Below, piece by piece: positions 28,535 through 36,749 of a stretch of 64,000 bases of DNA (the first letter of the stretch is position 1; each line of letters opens with the position of its first letter). The stretch covers positions 62,001 through 126,000 of the forward strand of contig NZ_JADPEL010000007.1 in NCBI RefSeq assembly GCF_015667795.1, in the 5' to 3' direction. The notes beneath the pieces were generated by a model. It was given only the letters and a program-made list of their open reading frames with translations, was not told the origin of the DNA and searched no databases. Source of the DNA: Clostridium sp. D53t1_180928_C8 (lineage in GTDB: Bacteria; Bacillota; Clostridia; Clostridiales; Clostridiaceae). The translations under genes and the position numbers were made by a program.

Positions 28535-28568
28535 AAAAGGAACATATCAACTTTGATATGTTCCTTTT
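28535..28568 (+). terminator. Terminator of the 5'-nucleotidase gene
   Basis: AAAAGGAACATATCAA pairs with TTGATATGTTCCTTTT around a 2-base loop, with T-rich 3' side. Confidence 0.92.
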
Positions 28569-28658
28569 TATGTATAATTTTTAAAGGTTAATTTTTATTA
28601 AATAAGCGAATTATTTTAAAATAATCTATAAAAAAGTTCGAATAGATGGAGAAAAATG

Positions 28659-28687
28659 TTGAAATTGAGAATTATATAATATATAAT
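28659..28687 (+). promoter_or_regulatory. Sigma-A promoter of the BMP lipoprotein gene
   Basis: TTGAAA (28659-28664), 17 bases, TATAAT (28682-28687). The start of transcription would fall about 30 bases ahead of the riboswitch. Confidence 0.65.
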
Positions 28688-28723
28688 GCTGAAAGGAGTT
28701 CGGATGGAACTTTAAAATAAAAA

Positions 28724-28792
28724 AGACTCATATAAGTCCCTAATAAGGTGGGATGTTTCTACAGGAAGCCTTAAATTTCCGGCTATGAGTGG
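28724..28792 (+). ncRNA. Purine-class riboswitch aptamer, variant loops
   Basis: P1 is ACTCATA/TATGAGT (28726-28732 with 28784-28790). J1/2 TAAG, P2 TCCC/GGGA, J2/3 GTTTCTAC and P3 GGAA/TTTCC follow in the purine-riboswitch order. The specificity base in J3/1 (GGCTATGAG) is C, as in guanine sensors. Loop L2 reads AATAAGG and L3 CCTTAAA where guanine riboswitches usually have GATATGG and CCGTAAA, so the GG/CC kissing pairs are kept but neighbouring bases differ. The gene behind encodes a nucleoside-type binding lipoprotein, a fitting target. Confidence 0.85.
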
Positions 28793-28915
28793 ACTTGATA
28801 TGTATGAAGCTATAAACTTACTTAAGTTTAAGACATATTAATTTCACTTAAAGTTAATGTAATTTTTATGGTTTTCATTATTTGAAGTCAATATTCAATA
28901 TAGGAGGAAATAATA

Positions 28916-30019
28916 ATGAAAAAAAAATCAATTGCATTAGTACTTTCTGCATTAATGCTAACTAGTTTAGTCGGGTGTGGAAATAGTACAAGCACTGCTT
29001 CAAGTGGTGGTAATGAAATAACTGTGGGAATGATTACAAATTCTGATAGTATTGATGACAAATCATTTAATCAAAGTACATGGGAAGGAATAAAAGAAGC
29101 AGAAAAAGACTTTAATATTAATGTTAAGTATTTAAAGCCAGCAGGTACTACTGAATCAGATTATTTAACAGAAATAGCTAACTTAGTAGACGGTGATTTT
29201 AATACTATTGTAACTCCAGGATATAAATTTGAAACAGCAATAATGAAGGCACAAAATCAATATCCAAATACTAAATTTGTGCTTATTGATGGTACCCCAA
29301 ACAACGGGCAAGAAGGAAATGGTTTTGAAAGTAAGGTTGGAGAAAATACTGTATCTATATACTTTGCAGAAGAGCAAGCAGGATTTTTAGCAGGCGTTGC
29401 TACAGCTTTAGAGTTAAAGAGTGGTGAATTAGGATTCATTGGAGGGATGGAAATACCATCAGTACAAAGATTCAATTGGGGATTCCAACAAGGAGTTACT
29501 TATGCTAATGAAAATTTAGGAACAAGTATGAATATAAGTTCAGAAAATGTAGTTTATGAAGGGTCATTTGAAAATGTTGCAGCTGGACAACAAATTGCAG
29601 CTCAAATGTATGGAAGAGGAGTAAAAGCAATATTTACGGCAGCGGCAAGTGTTGGTGTAGGAGCTATTAATGAAGCTAAAACAAGACGTATGAATGGTGA
29701 AGATGTATGGATTATAGGTGTTGATGTTGATCAATATTCAGATGGTATATATGATGAGAAAAATAATAAATCAGCTATTTTAACTTCTGCAACTAAAAAG
29801 CTTAATCAAGTTTCTTATGATATGATCAAAGCAGCAGTAGATGGTAATTTCCCAGGAGGAGAAACTTTAACATTTGATGCTTCAAATGATGGAGTTGGTA
29901 TTCCAGAAGAAAATCCAAATTTAAGTGAAGAAACAGTTAATAAAGTTAATGAAGTTTTAGAAATGATTAAAAATGGAGATATAATTATAAGTAATGAACA
30001 AGGTTCTTTAATAAAATAG
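28916..30019 (+). CDS. BMP-family ABC transporter substrate-binding lipoprotein (nucleoside type)
   Basis: Lipid-anchored binding protein of the BMP/PnrA family, whose known members bind purine nucleosides for ABC import. The lipobox SLVGC puts the lipidated Cys at 21. BMP features include GMITNSDSIDDKSFNQSTWEG, YLTEIANLVDGDFNTIVTPG, EEQAGFLAGVATAL, GFIGGMEIPSVQRFNWGFQQ and WIIGVDVDQYSDG. AGGAGGAAAT precedes the ATG. No permease or ATPase genes follow, so it must use a transporter encoded elsewhere. Control by a purine-class riboswitch supports nucleoside uptake. Confidence 0.95.
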   Translation: MKKKSIALVLSALMLTSLVGCGNSTSTASSGGNEITVGMITNSDSIDDKSFNQSTWEGIKEAEKDFNINVKYLKPAGTTESDYLTEIANLVDGDFNTIVTPGYKFETAIMKAQNQYPNTKFVLIDGTPNNGQEGNGFESKVGENTVSIYFAEEQAGFLAGVATALELKSGELGFIGGMEIPSVQRFNWGFQQGVTYANENLGTSMNISSENVVYEGSFENVAAGQQIAAQMYGRGVKAIFTAAASVGVGAINEAKTRRMNGEDVWIIGVDVDQYSDGIYDEKNNKSAILTSATKKLNQVSYDMIKAAVDGNFPGGETLTFDASNDGVGIPEENPNLSEETVNKVNEVLEMIKNGDIIISNEQGSLIK

Positions 30020-30053
30020 TTTATTAAATACCTTCATATAATATATATAATGT

Positions 30054-30098
30054 AGATAGATAAAGCTGAAGATAATTCAGTTTTATCTATCTTTTTTA
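30054..30098 (+). terminator. Terminator of the BMP gene
   Basis: AGATAGATAAAGCTGAA pairs with TTCAGTTTTATCTATCT around a 5-base loop, followed by T6. Confidence 0.92.
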
Positions 30099-30208
30099 TT
30101 AGATTTATTTATGAAGTTTTCAATTAGAAAATACTTATATAAATTTTAAAAAGTGAGGAATACTAGTATAGAATTGTTGAAATTTCAAACTGAAACGAAG
30201 GTGATTTT

Positions 30209-31240
30209 ATAAAAAGATATTTAGCAAAGTTAAAAAACTTGCATATTGGAATAAGTGGAACATGTTTGGCCTTTATAACACTTAGTAATTGTTGGATAAT
30301 AAAAGATATTAAATATTTAAAACCTTTATCAATAATATTAGCTATAATAATGCTTATATTAATGCTATTAAGGTTGATTCTATATCCAAAGGTTATGTAT
30401 AAAGAGTTAAGAGATCCTGTTATGGGAACTTTCTATCCTACAATGGGAATGGTTACTTGGTTGGTTGCATCATATTTTTATCCGCATTTACCAATCCTAT
30501 GCAGTATATTATGGTTAGCAGCTGTTATTTATCATTATTTTATAGTGGTTTTTTATACAGTTATTAGAGCGAAGGAATGGAATTTTAATAATATAATGCC
30601 AACGTGCTTTATTGTATATACAGGTATGATAACTGGAAGTGTTGCAAGTAAAGGAATGATAGGATTTTATATACCAGAAATTGCACATTTTATGCTTATG
30701 TTTGGATTTATATTTTATACTGTATTATTACCTATTGTTCTATATATAGTATTTAAAAGTGAGATTTTAGATGATCATAAATTACCTACAGTAGGAATAG
30801 TTTGTTCTCCAGCACCACTTGGAGTAGTTGGAATATTAAGTATACAATCTAATCCTAATATATATATGCTAATATGGTTAATAGTAACTGGATTAATTTT
30901 ATTAGTTGTTGTTTACAGTTATATAATTAAATTATTTAAAGAAGGATTTAAACCAGCATATGCATCTTTTACTTTCCCATTAGCAATAGCTACTTTAGCA
31001 GCTTATGATTTGTCTATATATTTTATAAATGGTGGATATACTGTATTAGGAAATATATTTGAGTTATTAGGAGATATAGAAATATTTATTGCCACATATG
31101 TTGTATTATTTATATTATTAAACTTTATTAATATGTTTATTAAAGCAATAAATCCTAAGCTTGGAGAAGAATTAGAGGAAGAAGAAGAAATAATAAAAGG
31201 TTCTATTTGTCCAGAAGATGATGATAATAATGCAATTTAA
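30209..31240 (+). CDS. TDT-family (TehA/SLAC1-like) membrane transporter, apparent ATA start
   Basis: Membrane carrier of the tellurite-resistance/dicarboxylate (TDT) family with about ten helices, passing anions or dicarboxylates. The expected family N-terminus (basic residues, then LHIGISGTCLAFITLSN) is in frame back to 30209, where the codon behind a well-spaced AAGGTGAT is ATA, not ATG; the first standard start is TTG at 30239, which has no ribosome site and would cut ten residues. A mutated or non-canonical start is likely. An acidic C-terminal tail (EELEEEEEIIKG) follows the last helix. Substrate unknown. Confidence 0.8.
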   Translation: MKRYLAKLKNLHIGISGTCLAFITLSNCWIIKDIKYLKPLSIILAIIMLILMLLRLILYPKVMYKELRDPVMGTFYPTMGMVTWLVASYFYPHLPILCSILWLAAVIYHYFIVVFYTVIRAKEWNFNNIMPTCFIVYTGMITGSVASKGMIGFYIPEIAHFMLMFGFIFYTVLLPIVLYIVFKSEILDDHKLPTVGIVCSPAPLGVVGILSIQSNPNIYMLIWLIVTGLILLVVVYSYIIKLFKEGFKPAYASFTFPLAIATLAAYDLSIYFINGGYTVLGNIFELLGDIEIFIATYVVLFILLNFINMFIKAINPKLGEELEEEEEIIKGSICPEDDDNNAI

Positions 31241-31251
31241 AATTATATAAC

Positions 31252-31278
31252 AAATGGATTTATATCATAAATCCATTT
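31252..31278 (+). terminator. Stem-loop after the TDT gene
   Basis: AAATGGATTTAT pairs with ATAAATCCATTT around a 3-base loop; the downstream T run is poor, so termination may be weak. Confidence 0.65.
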
Positions 31279-31283
31279 ATTAT

Positions 31284-31312
31284 ATAAAAAAAGGACAACC
31301 TAATGTTGTCCT
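31284..31312 (-). terminator. Terminator of queT
   Basis: On the minus strand AGGACAAC and GTTGTCCT pair around a 5-base loop and are followed by T7. Confidence 0.9.
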
Positions 31313-31318
31313 GAATAA

Positions 31319-31819
31319 TTATTTAAATGTCATTGCATTTTTTAATCTAGAGCCTGCTAATAGGAATAAAGGAACTCCTATGCAAGTAATTACAACTAAT
31401 TCTCCTAATGCAACTTGTCCCATAGATAAAACTAGTGGTAAACCATATAACATATTTAGCATCCAACCAATTATAAGACCATTAAATATTGTAGGCCAAA
31501 TAGATGCTATTAGAAGCTTAGCTTTATAATTTTTTACTATCTTACCAGTTAAATAAATAGCATAAACACTAATGAAAGTTGCTAGTGTTCCTAATATTAC
31601 ATCTAGAGGACCATTAGGACCTAATAAATTAGCAATTAAACATCCAAGTGTTAATCCACCTATGTATAATGGATCAAAAACAGCTAGTAAAACTAAAACT
31701 TCAGAAATTCTAAATTGAACTCCCATGTAAGATAAGGGGGCAATTGCAACAGTTACAACTGCATAGATAGCTGCAATGATTGCAGTTCTAGTAAGTCTTT
31801 TAGTTAAATCATTTTTCAT
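31319..31819 (-). CDS. queT: Queuosine precursor ECF transporter S component QueT
   Basis: Membrane substrate-binding (S) component of an energy-coupling-factor transporter taking up a queuosine precursor such as preQ0/preQ1. About 166 residues with five or six helices; QueT-like motifs are PLSYMGVQFRISEVLVLLAV, FDPLYIGGLTLGCLIANLLG and GPLDVILGTLATF. TAGGAGG sits ahead of the ATG, partly inside a hairpin. The preQ1-I riboswitch in its leader fixes the substrate class. It needs the shared EcfAA'T module, not present here. The queuosine genes queA and tgt lie about 4 kb away on the other strand. Confidence 0.95.
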   Translation of the reverse strand: MKNDLTKRLTRTAIIAAIYAVVTVAIAPLSYMGVQFRISEVLVLLAVFDPLYIGGLTLGCLIANLLGPNGPLDVILGTLATFISVYAIYLTGKIVKNYKAKLLIASIWPTIFNGLIIGWMLNMLYGLPLVLSMGQVALGELVVITCIGVPLFLLAGSRLKNAMTFK

Positions 31820-31824
31820 TTTGA

Positions 31825-31848
31825 AAAACCTCCTAATAAGAATTATTA
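31825..31848 (-). promoter_or_regulatory. Hairpin overlapping the queT ribosome site
   Basis: On the minus strand CCTAATAA-TTC-TTATTAGG is followed by AGG and T5. The 3' arm contains the first part of the TTAGGAGG ribosome site, so folding would hide it. It may be the regulated output of the preQ1 aptamer, or an intrinsic terminator. Confidence 0.6.
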
Positions 31849-31988
31849 GGAACCTAAGGCTGATAATAGTTAGGACCTAGTAGTTATAATTTAGTAGTTT
31901 TATGGATGAAATCTATTGATATAAATTTAAAATTAAATCTACTGAAATAATTACTAATTCTTAGCTATTATTTTAAGTATAAACTTTT

Positions 31989-32029
31989 ACCTAGTTTTGT
32001 TTAAAGACAGGAGGTTCCCGAACTGTCTA
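31989..32029 (-). ncRNA. preQ1 class I riboswitch aptamer
   Basis: On the minus strand AGACAG/CTGTCT form P1 around the loop TTCGGGAACCTC, followed by the A-rich tail TTTAAACAAAACTAGG. This matches the preQ1-I H-type pseudoknot closely; the tail and loop resemble the Thermoanaerobacter tengcongensis example (AACAAAACAAGG). It lies about 170 bases ahead of queT, a standard target. Confidence 0.88.
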
Positions 32030-32267
32030 TATTACAAACATAAATTATACGCAATAATATAGTATAAATCAAGAGGAAGAAATTTATAATAAAATAAAAA
32101 ACAAATAATTTTTATTTTTTTGTGGTTAACTATTAATATTAATCATAATATAGTAAGAGAATTTCATTTTTAGCTTATTAGATTGAAAATAAAATAATAT
32201 ATAGATGGAGTTAAAAAAGTTAATATTTAATATAGAAGAGGTTTTATTGTATAAAGGGGGAGTTTTT
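32030..32267. other. Intergenic region between the queT leader and the small ORF
   Basis: AT-rich divergent region that should hold the queT promoter and that of the 32268 gene. I see no strong consensus pair and no structure. Confidence 0.4.
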
Positions 32268-32498
32268 GTGGAATTTTTAAATGATGAATTAAAAGAAAAA
32301 TTCGAAAGTCATAAAAATAAGATACAAGAGAATATTGATATGGGAAAAAATATGGGAGTAAATAAAATTAGTGCAATCCTTGCCATGGATGATGAAAGTG
32401 AAGAAATTCAAAGACAATTAGTAAGCTGGTTATTATTAGAAGGATATAGAATATCTCTTAAAAAAGAGGATTATAGTATATTAACGATTGAATGGTAA
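32268..32498 (+). CDS. Small conserved-looking protein of unknown function
   Basis: 76-residue soluble protein starting MEFLNDELKEKFESHKNKIQ and ending in YSILTIEW. The chosen GTG at 32268 sits 7 bases after AAAGGGGGA; an in-frame ATG at 32205 has no ribosome site. Central AILAMDDESEEIQRQLVSWL looks helical. No known family is recognised. It has its own terminator and precedes the bofC-like gene. Confidence 0.7.
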   Translation: MEFLNDELKEKFESHKNKIQENIDMGKNMGVNKISAILAMDDESEEIQRQLVSWLLLEGYRISLKKEDYSILTIEW

Positions 32499-32526
32499 AA
32501 GCTCAATGTGAGCTTTTATTTTTTTG
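32497..32526 (+). terminator. Terminator of the small ORF
   Basis: AAAAGCTCA and TGAGCTTTT pair around a 3-base loop; an AT7 tract follows. Confidence 0.9.
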
Positions 32527-32595
32527 TAAAAATTTTTTAAAAGTATGAATATCATTTGTAAAGCTGTCAAGAATTATAGCTAAGGAGTGATGTTT

Positions 32596-33216
32596 ATGAA
32601 TAGTAAATTTAAAAATAATGAAGATAAATATATAAATAAGAAATTAGCAATAATTTCAGGCGTAATTGTTTTTGCTATTGTAGGTTGTTTTTTTGCTACC
32701 TATTTTATAACTGATAGATTAACCAATCCTAAATACGTTAAGAATAATGGTGAAGAAGAAAAAACAGTATACAACAACACTAAGGCTTTAGATGATAATA
32801 TGGTTCTTATTTTAATGAATGAAGGGGTTGTTGAAAAAGAACAAAGTATTTCTGAATTTAAAAAAGAAAATTTTATTACAAGTGAAATTAGCCAACAGTT
32901 TATTGTGAATTTTTTCGAAGCAAATGGATATAGTCTAGAAGAATTACAAGATGAAAAGGTAGTTTTTAATAAGGATGGAGCAACTAGTGTATTGCAACCT
33001 AATAAATATTATATAGGTGAAAAAGATGGCTACTTTGCAATTTATAAAACAGATGCAGATGGAAAACTAACAATTGAAAATGAAGATGATGTATATAGAA
33101 ATAGTAGACCTATTAGTTTTTTAAAAGGTGAAGATTTAGATGAAATAAAAAAAATGAAAAATTGTTATGATACAAAAGATGAAGCAATTGAAAAGTTGAC
33201 TGCGTATATTTCATAA
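32596..33216 (+). CDS. bofC: BofC-like membrane-anchored protein
   Basis: Membrane-anchored protein with one helix at about 16-38 and a soluble outer part. The end (YYIGEKDGYFAIYKTDADGK, then FLKGEDLDEIKKMKNCYDTK) resembles the BofC C-terminal domain. Bacillus BofC is a forespore protein that restrains SpoIVB signalling to sigma-K, and its gene also lies just upstream of ruvA, so position supports the call. The middle region shows little similarity. ATG at 32596 follows AAGGAG with good spacing; two in-frame codons upstream are less well placed. Confidence 0.65.
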   Translation: MNSKFKNNEDKYINKKLAIISGVIVFAIVGCFFATYFITDRLTNPKYVKNNGEEEKTVYNNTKALDDNMVLILMNEGVVEKEQSISEFKKENFITSEISQQFIVNFFEANGYSLEELQDEKVVFNKDGATSVLQPNKYYIGEKDGYFAIYKTDADGKLTIENEDDVYRNSRPISFLKGEDLDEIKKMKNCYDTKDEAIEKLTAYIS

Positions 33217-33230
33217 TGCTTATCCCATAT

Positions 33231-33254
33231 AATCACTTTTTAAAGTGGTTTTTT
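33231..33254 (+). terminator. Terminator of the bofC-like gene
   Basis: ATCACTTT and AAAGTGGT pair (one G-T), followed by T6. Confidence 0.85.
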
Positions 33255-33287
33255 AAATATACCCTTAAATTATATATATTTTTATAT

Positions 33288-33331
33288 GAAGAGATTATAA
33301 ATAGAATTTGGTTTTTATTTATAATCTCTTT
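33288..33331. repeat. Long hairpin without T run in the bofC-33415 gap
   Basis: AGAGATTATAAATA pairs with TATTTATAATCTCT across about 14 bases. It is followed by TCATTATAGG, so it is not a standard terminator. Possibly an RNA-stability element or operator. Confidence 0.5.
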
Positions 33332-33414
33332 CATTATAGGAAAATAGATGCTTGTATAACATTCTACATAAGAGGAGAAAATATTAATGAAAGCAACTAA
33401 GGAGGCGAAGATAT

Positions 33415-33834
33415 ATGAGTATTATGCCAAATTTTGAATATTTATTAGTTATGCCTAGTGGAAACATAAAAGGTTTTAATGATGAAGAAACAGCAAAAGC
33501 ATATATTAATAACTACTATTATTTCAGGACAAGAAATAATGATGTAGTTGGCGCATATGAAGACTTAACAGAAGATTTTGATGATATCGCTGATGTAATT
33601 TGCTATAAAATAGGAGTTGAAGAAGGAAAATGTAGGCTATATAACACAAGAGAAATAATAGAAAAGATACAAGGTGAATTTATTTTTCAAGATGAAAAGG
33701 AAGATTTGATTTCAAAGCTATTATACAAGCCTAATGAAATAAATACCTTTGATTATGCAATAGATAATATATTTACTAATGCAGATTCTATTGATATTAT
33801 GGAGCCTTATGGAGATCCAATTACAGGTCAATAA
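33415..33834 (+). CDS. Protein of unknown function upstream of ruvA
   Basis: 139-residue acidic soluble protein. It opens MPNFEYLLVMPSGNIKGFND and contains YEDLTEDFDDIADVICYKIG and a C-terminal IDIMEPYGDPITGQ. No signal peptide, membrane helix or catalytic motif stands out, and I recognise no family. AAGGAGGCGAAG precedes the ATG at ideal spacing, so it is a real gene. A terminator isolates it from ruvA. Confidence 0.75.
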   Translation: MSIMPNFEYLLVMPSGNIKGFNDEETAKAYINNYYYFRTRNNDVVGAYEDLTEDFDDIADVICYKIGVEEGKCRLYNTREIIEKIQGEFIFQDEKEDLISKLLYKPNEINTFDYAIDNIFTNADSIDIMEPYGDPITGQ

Positions 33835-33847
33835 CAGTGTAAAGAGA

Positions 33848-33893
33848 AAAGAGTTATGCTATTTATATATTATAGGAATAGCATAACTCTTTA
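33848..33893 (+). terminator. Terminator of the 33415 gene
   Basis: AAAGAGTTATGCTAT and ATAGCATAACTCTTT pair with a 15-base loop; T-rich 3' flank. Confidence 0.85.
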
Positions 33894-34034
33894 TTGTTGA
33901 AAAATTTAAGTTTAAATGATAAAGTATAAGGTAGACTAAAGAAGTAATTGTGTTGATATACAGTTTGAAATATAAAACTTAATTAGGAAAGCACAAATAT
34001 AATCTAATTATTAATTAGATTAAGGGGGATGAAA

Positions 34035-34640
34035 ATGTACGAATATATTAAGGGAAAATATATTGGAATTAATAAGGATTATGTTATTATAGAGAATAAT
34101 GGGATAGGATATAAGATTTTTACTTCAGGAGCAACAATGGCAGAAATGCCTAAGGTATCTGAAGAAGTACAATTATACCTAGAACAAATAGTAAGAGAAG
34201 ACTTTATTGGATTATATGGATTTAAAGATAGAGAAGAATTAGAAATGTTTAAACTTCTTATCTCAATAAGTGGAGTAGGTGCAAAGGCAGCTTTATCCTT
34301 ATTATCAATAAGTAGAATAAACAATTTAAAATATGCAATAATTATGGAAGATGATAAACATCTTTGCAGGGCACCTGGAATTGGTAAGAAAACTGCAGGA
34401 AGAATAATATTAGAACTTAAAGATAAGATTAAAACAGATGAAGTTTCTGAAGGCGTTGATATTCAACAAGGGTTTGAAGATATGGCACCAAGTAATGCAA
34501 ATGCAATAGGTGAAGCGCTTGGAGCATTATTAGCACTTGGATATTCAGAAAAGGAAGCAGAAAGTGCCTTAAAGAAAGTAAATAGAGAAGAATCTGTAGA
34601 AAATATTATTAAGGAATGTTTAAGAGTATTAATGGGATAG
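34035..34640 (+). CDS. ruvA: Holliday junction branch-migration protein RuvA
   Basis: Tetrameric Holliday-junction-binding subunit that loads RuvB. OB-fold N-domain (MYEYIKGKYIGINKDYVII), two helix-hairpin-helix motifs (LISISGVGAKAALSLLS and LCRAPGIGKKTAGRIILELK), and a C-domain (ALGALLALGYSEKEAESALK) that contacts RuvB. The start is the ATG at 34035, 6 bases after AAGGGGG; the ATG at 34029 abuts that site. ruvB follows after 12 bases. Confidence 0.97.
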   Translation: MYEYIKGKYIGINKDYVIIENNGIGYKIFTSGATMAEMPKVSEEVQLYLEQIVREDFIGLYGFKDREELEMFKLLISISGVGAKAALSLLSISRINNLKYAIIMEDDKHLCRAPGIGKKTAGRIILELKDKIKTDEVSEGVDIQQGFEDMAPSNANAIGEALGALLALGYSEKEAESALKKVNREESVENIIKECLRVLMG

Positions 34641-34652
34641 AGGTGATAGATT

Positions 34653-35684
34653 TTGGAGAGAATTATCACACCAGATGAAATTCTGGAGGATGGAAATAAT
34701 GAATTAAGTTTAAGACCTCAAAAGATTAATGAATATATAGGTCAAGATAAAGTTAAGGAAAGACTTAATATTTTCATTACGGCAGCTAAAAGAAGAAATG
34801 AAGCATTAGATCATGTATTGTTATATGGACCACCAGGATTAGGTAAAACTACATTAGCAAATATAATTGCAAAAGAAATGGGTGGAGATTTAAAGATTAC
34901 TTCAGGTCCAGCAATAGAAAGAGCTGGTGATTTGGCTGCAATATTAACAACATTAAAAGATAATGATGTTTTATTTATTGATGAAATTCATAGATTAAAT
35001 AGAAGTGTTGAAGAAATATTATACCCAGCAATGGAGGATTATGCTTTAGATATAGTTATAGGAAAAGGAGCAGCAGCTAAATCTATTAGATTAGATTTGC
35101 CACACTTTACTTTAATTGGAGCTACAACTAGAATTGGTATGCTAACTTCCCCATTAAGGGATAGGTTTGGTGTTCTTTGTGATATGGTATATTATACAGA
35201 AGAGCAATTAAAGGAAATAATTGTACGATCTGCTTTTGTACTAGGATGCAATATAACTGAAGAAGGAGCATATGAAATTGCGAGACGTTCTAGAGGGACA
35301 CCAAGAATTGCTAATAGACTATTAAAGAGAGTTAGAGACTATGCTGAAGTATATTCAGATTCTTTGATTAGTTATAAAGAAGCAAAGGCAGCGCTTGAAC
35401 TTTTAGAAGTAGATGCTCAAGGTTTTGATAGGGTTGATAATAAAATATTAGAAGCTATTATTGATAACTTTAACGGGGGACCTGTAGGTATTGAAACATT
35501 ATCTTATTTTATTGGTGAAGAACTAGGAACGATAGAAGATGTTTACGAACCTTATCTTCTTCAAAAAGGATTTATTGTTAGAACCGCTAGAGGAAGGACA
35601 GCTACAGATAAGGCATATAGTCATTTAGGAAGAGAAAGAGGTAAAAAAGTTGCAAAAAGACAAACAAGTTTTTTTGAAAGTTAG
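34653..35684 (+). CDS. ruvB: Holliday junction helicase RuvB
   Basis: AAA+ motor that drives branch migration with RuvA and RuvC. Opens [14 protein letters not shown] (TTG start behind AGAGGTGAT). Walker [10 protein letters not shown] at about 60, Walker [11 protein letters not shown] at about 109, sensor [13 protein letters not shown], arginine finger region SPLRDRFGV, and a winged-helix end with [16 protein letters not shown] that binds DNA. Length 343 is normal. No ruvC is in the operon, usual for Firmicutes, which use RecU. Confidence 0.98.
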   Translation: MERIITPDEILEDGNNELSLRPQKINEYIGQDKVKERLNIFITAAKRRNEALDHVLLYGPPGLGKTTLANIIAKEMGGDLKITSGPAIERAGDLAAILTTLKDNDVLFIDEIHRLNRSVEEILYPAMEDYALDIVIGKGAAAKSIRLDLPHFTLIGATTRIGMLTSPLRDRFGVLCDMVYYTEEQLKEIIVRSAFVLGCNITEEGAYEIARRSRGTPRIANRLLKRVRDYAEVYSDSLISYKEAKAALELLEVDAQGFDRVDNKILEAIIDNFNGGPVGIETLSYFIGEELGTIEDVYEPYLLQKGFIVRTARGRTATDKAYSHLGRERGKKVAKRQTSFFES

Positions 35685-35693
35685 GAGATATAT

Positions 35694-36719
35694 ATGAAAA
35701 CAAGTGATTTTGATTTTTACTTACCAGAGGAGCTTATAGCTCAACATCCATTAGAGAAGCGAGATTATTCTAGATTAATGGTTTTAGATAAGGCTACTGG
35801 AGAAATAGAACATAAGCATTTTTACGATGTTATAGAATATTTAAATTCAGGAGATACATTAGTTTTAAATAATACTAGAGTAATGCCTGCTAGACTTATA
35901 GGAGAAAAGTCAGAAAGTGGAGGGAAAATTGAGTTTTTACTTCTAAAAAGAATAGAAGGAGATAAGTGGGAGTGTTTAGCTAAGCCGGGAAAAAGAGCTA
36001 AGATAGGAACTGAATTTACTTTTGGAGAAGGTAAATTAAAGTGTACGGTTGTAGATATTGTTGAAGAAGGAAATAGAATAATAGAATTTTCTTATGAAGG
36101 AATATTTGAACAAGTTTTAGATGAACTTGGAGAAATGCCGCTTCCACCATACATAACAGAAAGACTAGATGATAGAGAAAGATATCAAACAGTTTACTCT
36201 AAGGAACAAGGTTCTGCAGCAGCTCCAACAGCTGGATTACACTTTACAAAAGAGCTTTTAGAAAAAGTAAAAGAAAAAGGTGTAAATATTGCGTATGTTA
36301 CATTGCATGTAGGGCTTGGAACATTTAGACCTGTTAAAGTAGATGATGTAAATGAGCATGTTATGCATTCAGAGTTTTATCATTTAGAAGAAGAGGATGC
36401 AAAAATAATTAATGAAACCAAAAAAAGAGGAAATAAGATTATATCTGTTGGAACAACTTCTACAAGAACTTTAGAAACAATTGGTGATGAAAATGGTTTT
36501 GTTAAGGCACAAAGTGGTTGGACTAATATATTTATTTATCCAGGATATGAGTTTAAAGTAGTTGATAAACTTATAACTAACTTCCATTTACCAGAATCAA
36601 CATTAATAATGTTAGTTTCTGCTTTAGCAGGAAAAGAAAAAGTAATGAATGCTTATAATGAAGCTGTAAAAGAAAGATATAGATTCTTCTCTTTTGGAGA
36701 TTCAATGATAATAAAATAA
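35694..36719 (+). CDS. queA: tRNA preQ1(34) S-adenosylmethionine ribosyltransferase-isomerase QueA
   Basis: Transfers and isomerises the ribosyl part of SAM onto preQ1 in tRNA anticodons to make epoxyqueuosine. Motifs: [27 protein letters not shown] at the start, [15 protein letters not shown], and [13 protein letters not shown] and [10 protein letters not shown] in the later half. Length 341 is typical. AGGAGATAT precedes the ATG, 9 bases after ruvB. It works immediately after tgt in the pathway. Confidence 0.98.
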   Translation: MKTSDFDFYLPEELIAQHPLEKRDYSRLMVLDKATGEIEHKHFYDVIEYLNSGDTLVLNNTRVMPARLIGEKSESGGKIEFLLLKRIEGDKWECLAKPGKRAKIGTEFTFGEGKLKCTVVDIVEEGNRIIEFSYEGIFEQVLDELGEMPLPPYITERLDDRERYQTVYSKEQGSAAAPTAGLHFTKELLEKVKEKGVNIAYVTLHVGLGTFRPVKVDDVNEHVMHSEFYHLEEEDAKIINETKKRGNKIISVGTTSTRTLETIGDENGFVKAQSGWTNIFIYPGYEFKVVDKLITNFHLPESTLIMLVSALAGKEKVMNAYNEAVKERYRFFSFGDSMIIK

Positions 36720-36749
36720 TAAAAACATAAGTTAAAAGGACGTGAAGTT

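Noticed and set aside
31254-31529. Plus-strand open frame antisense to queT
   Set aside because: It is the mirror of the queT gene and its terminator, has no ribosome site and no family resemblance.
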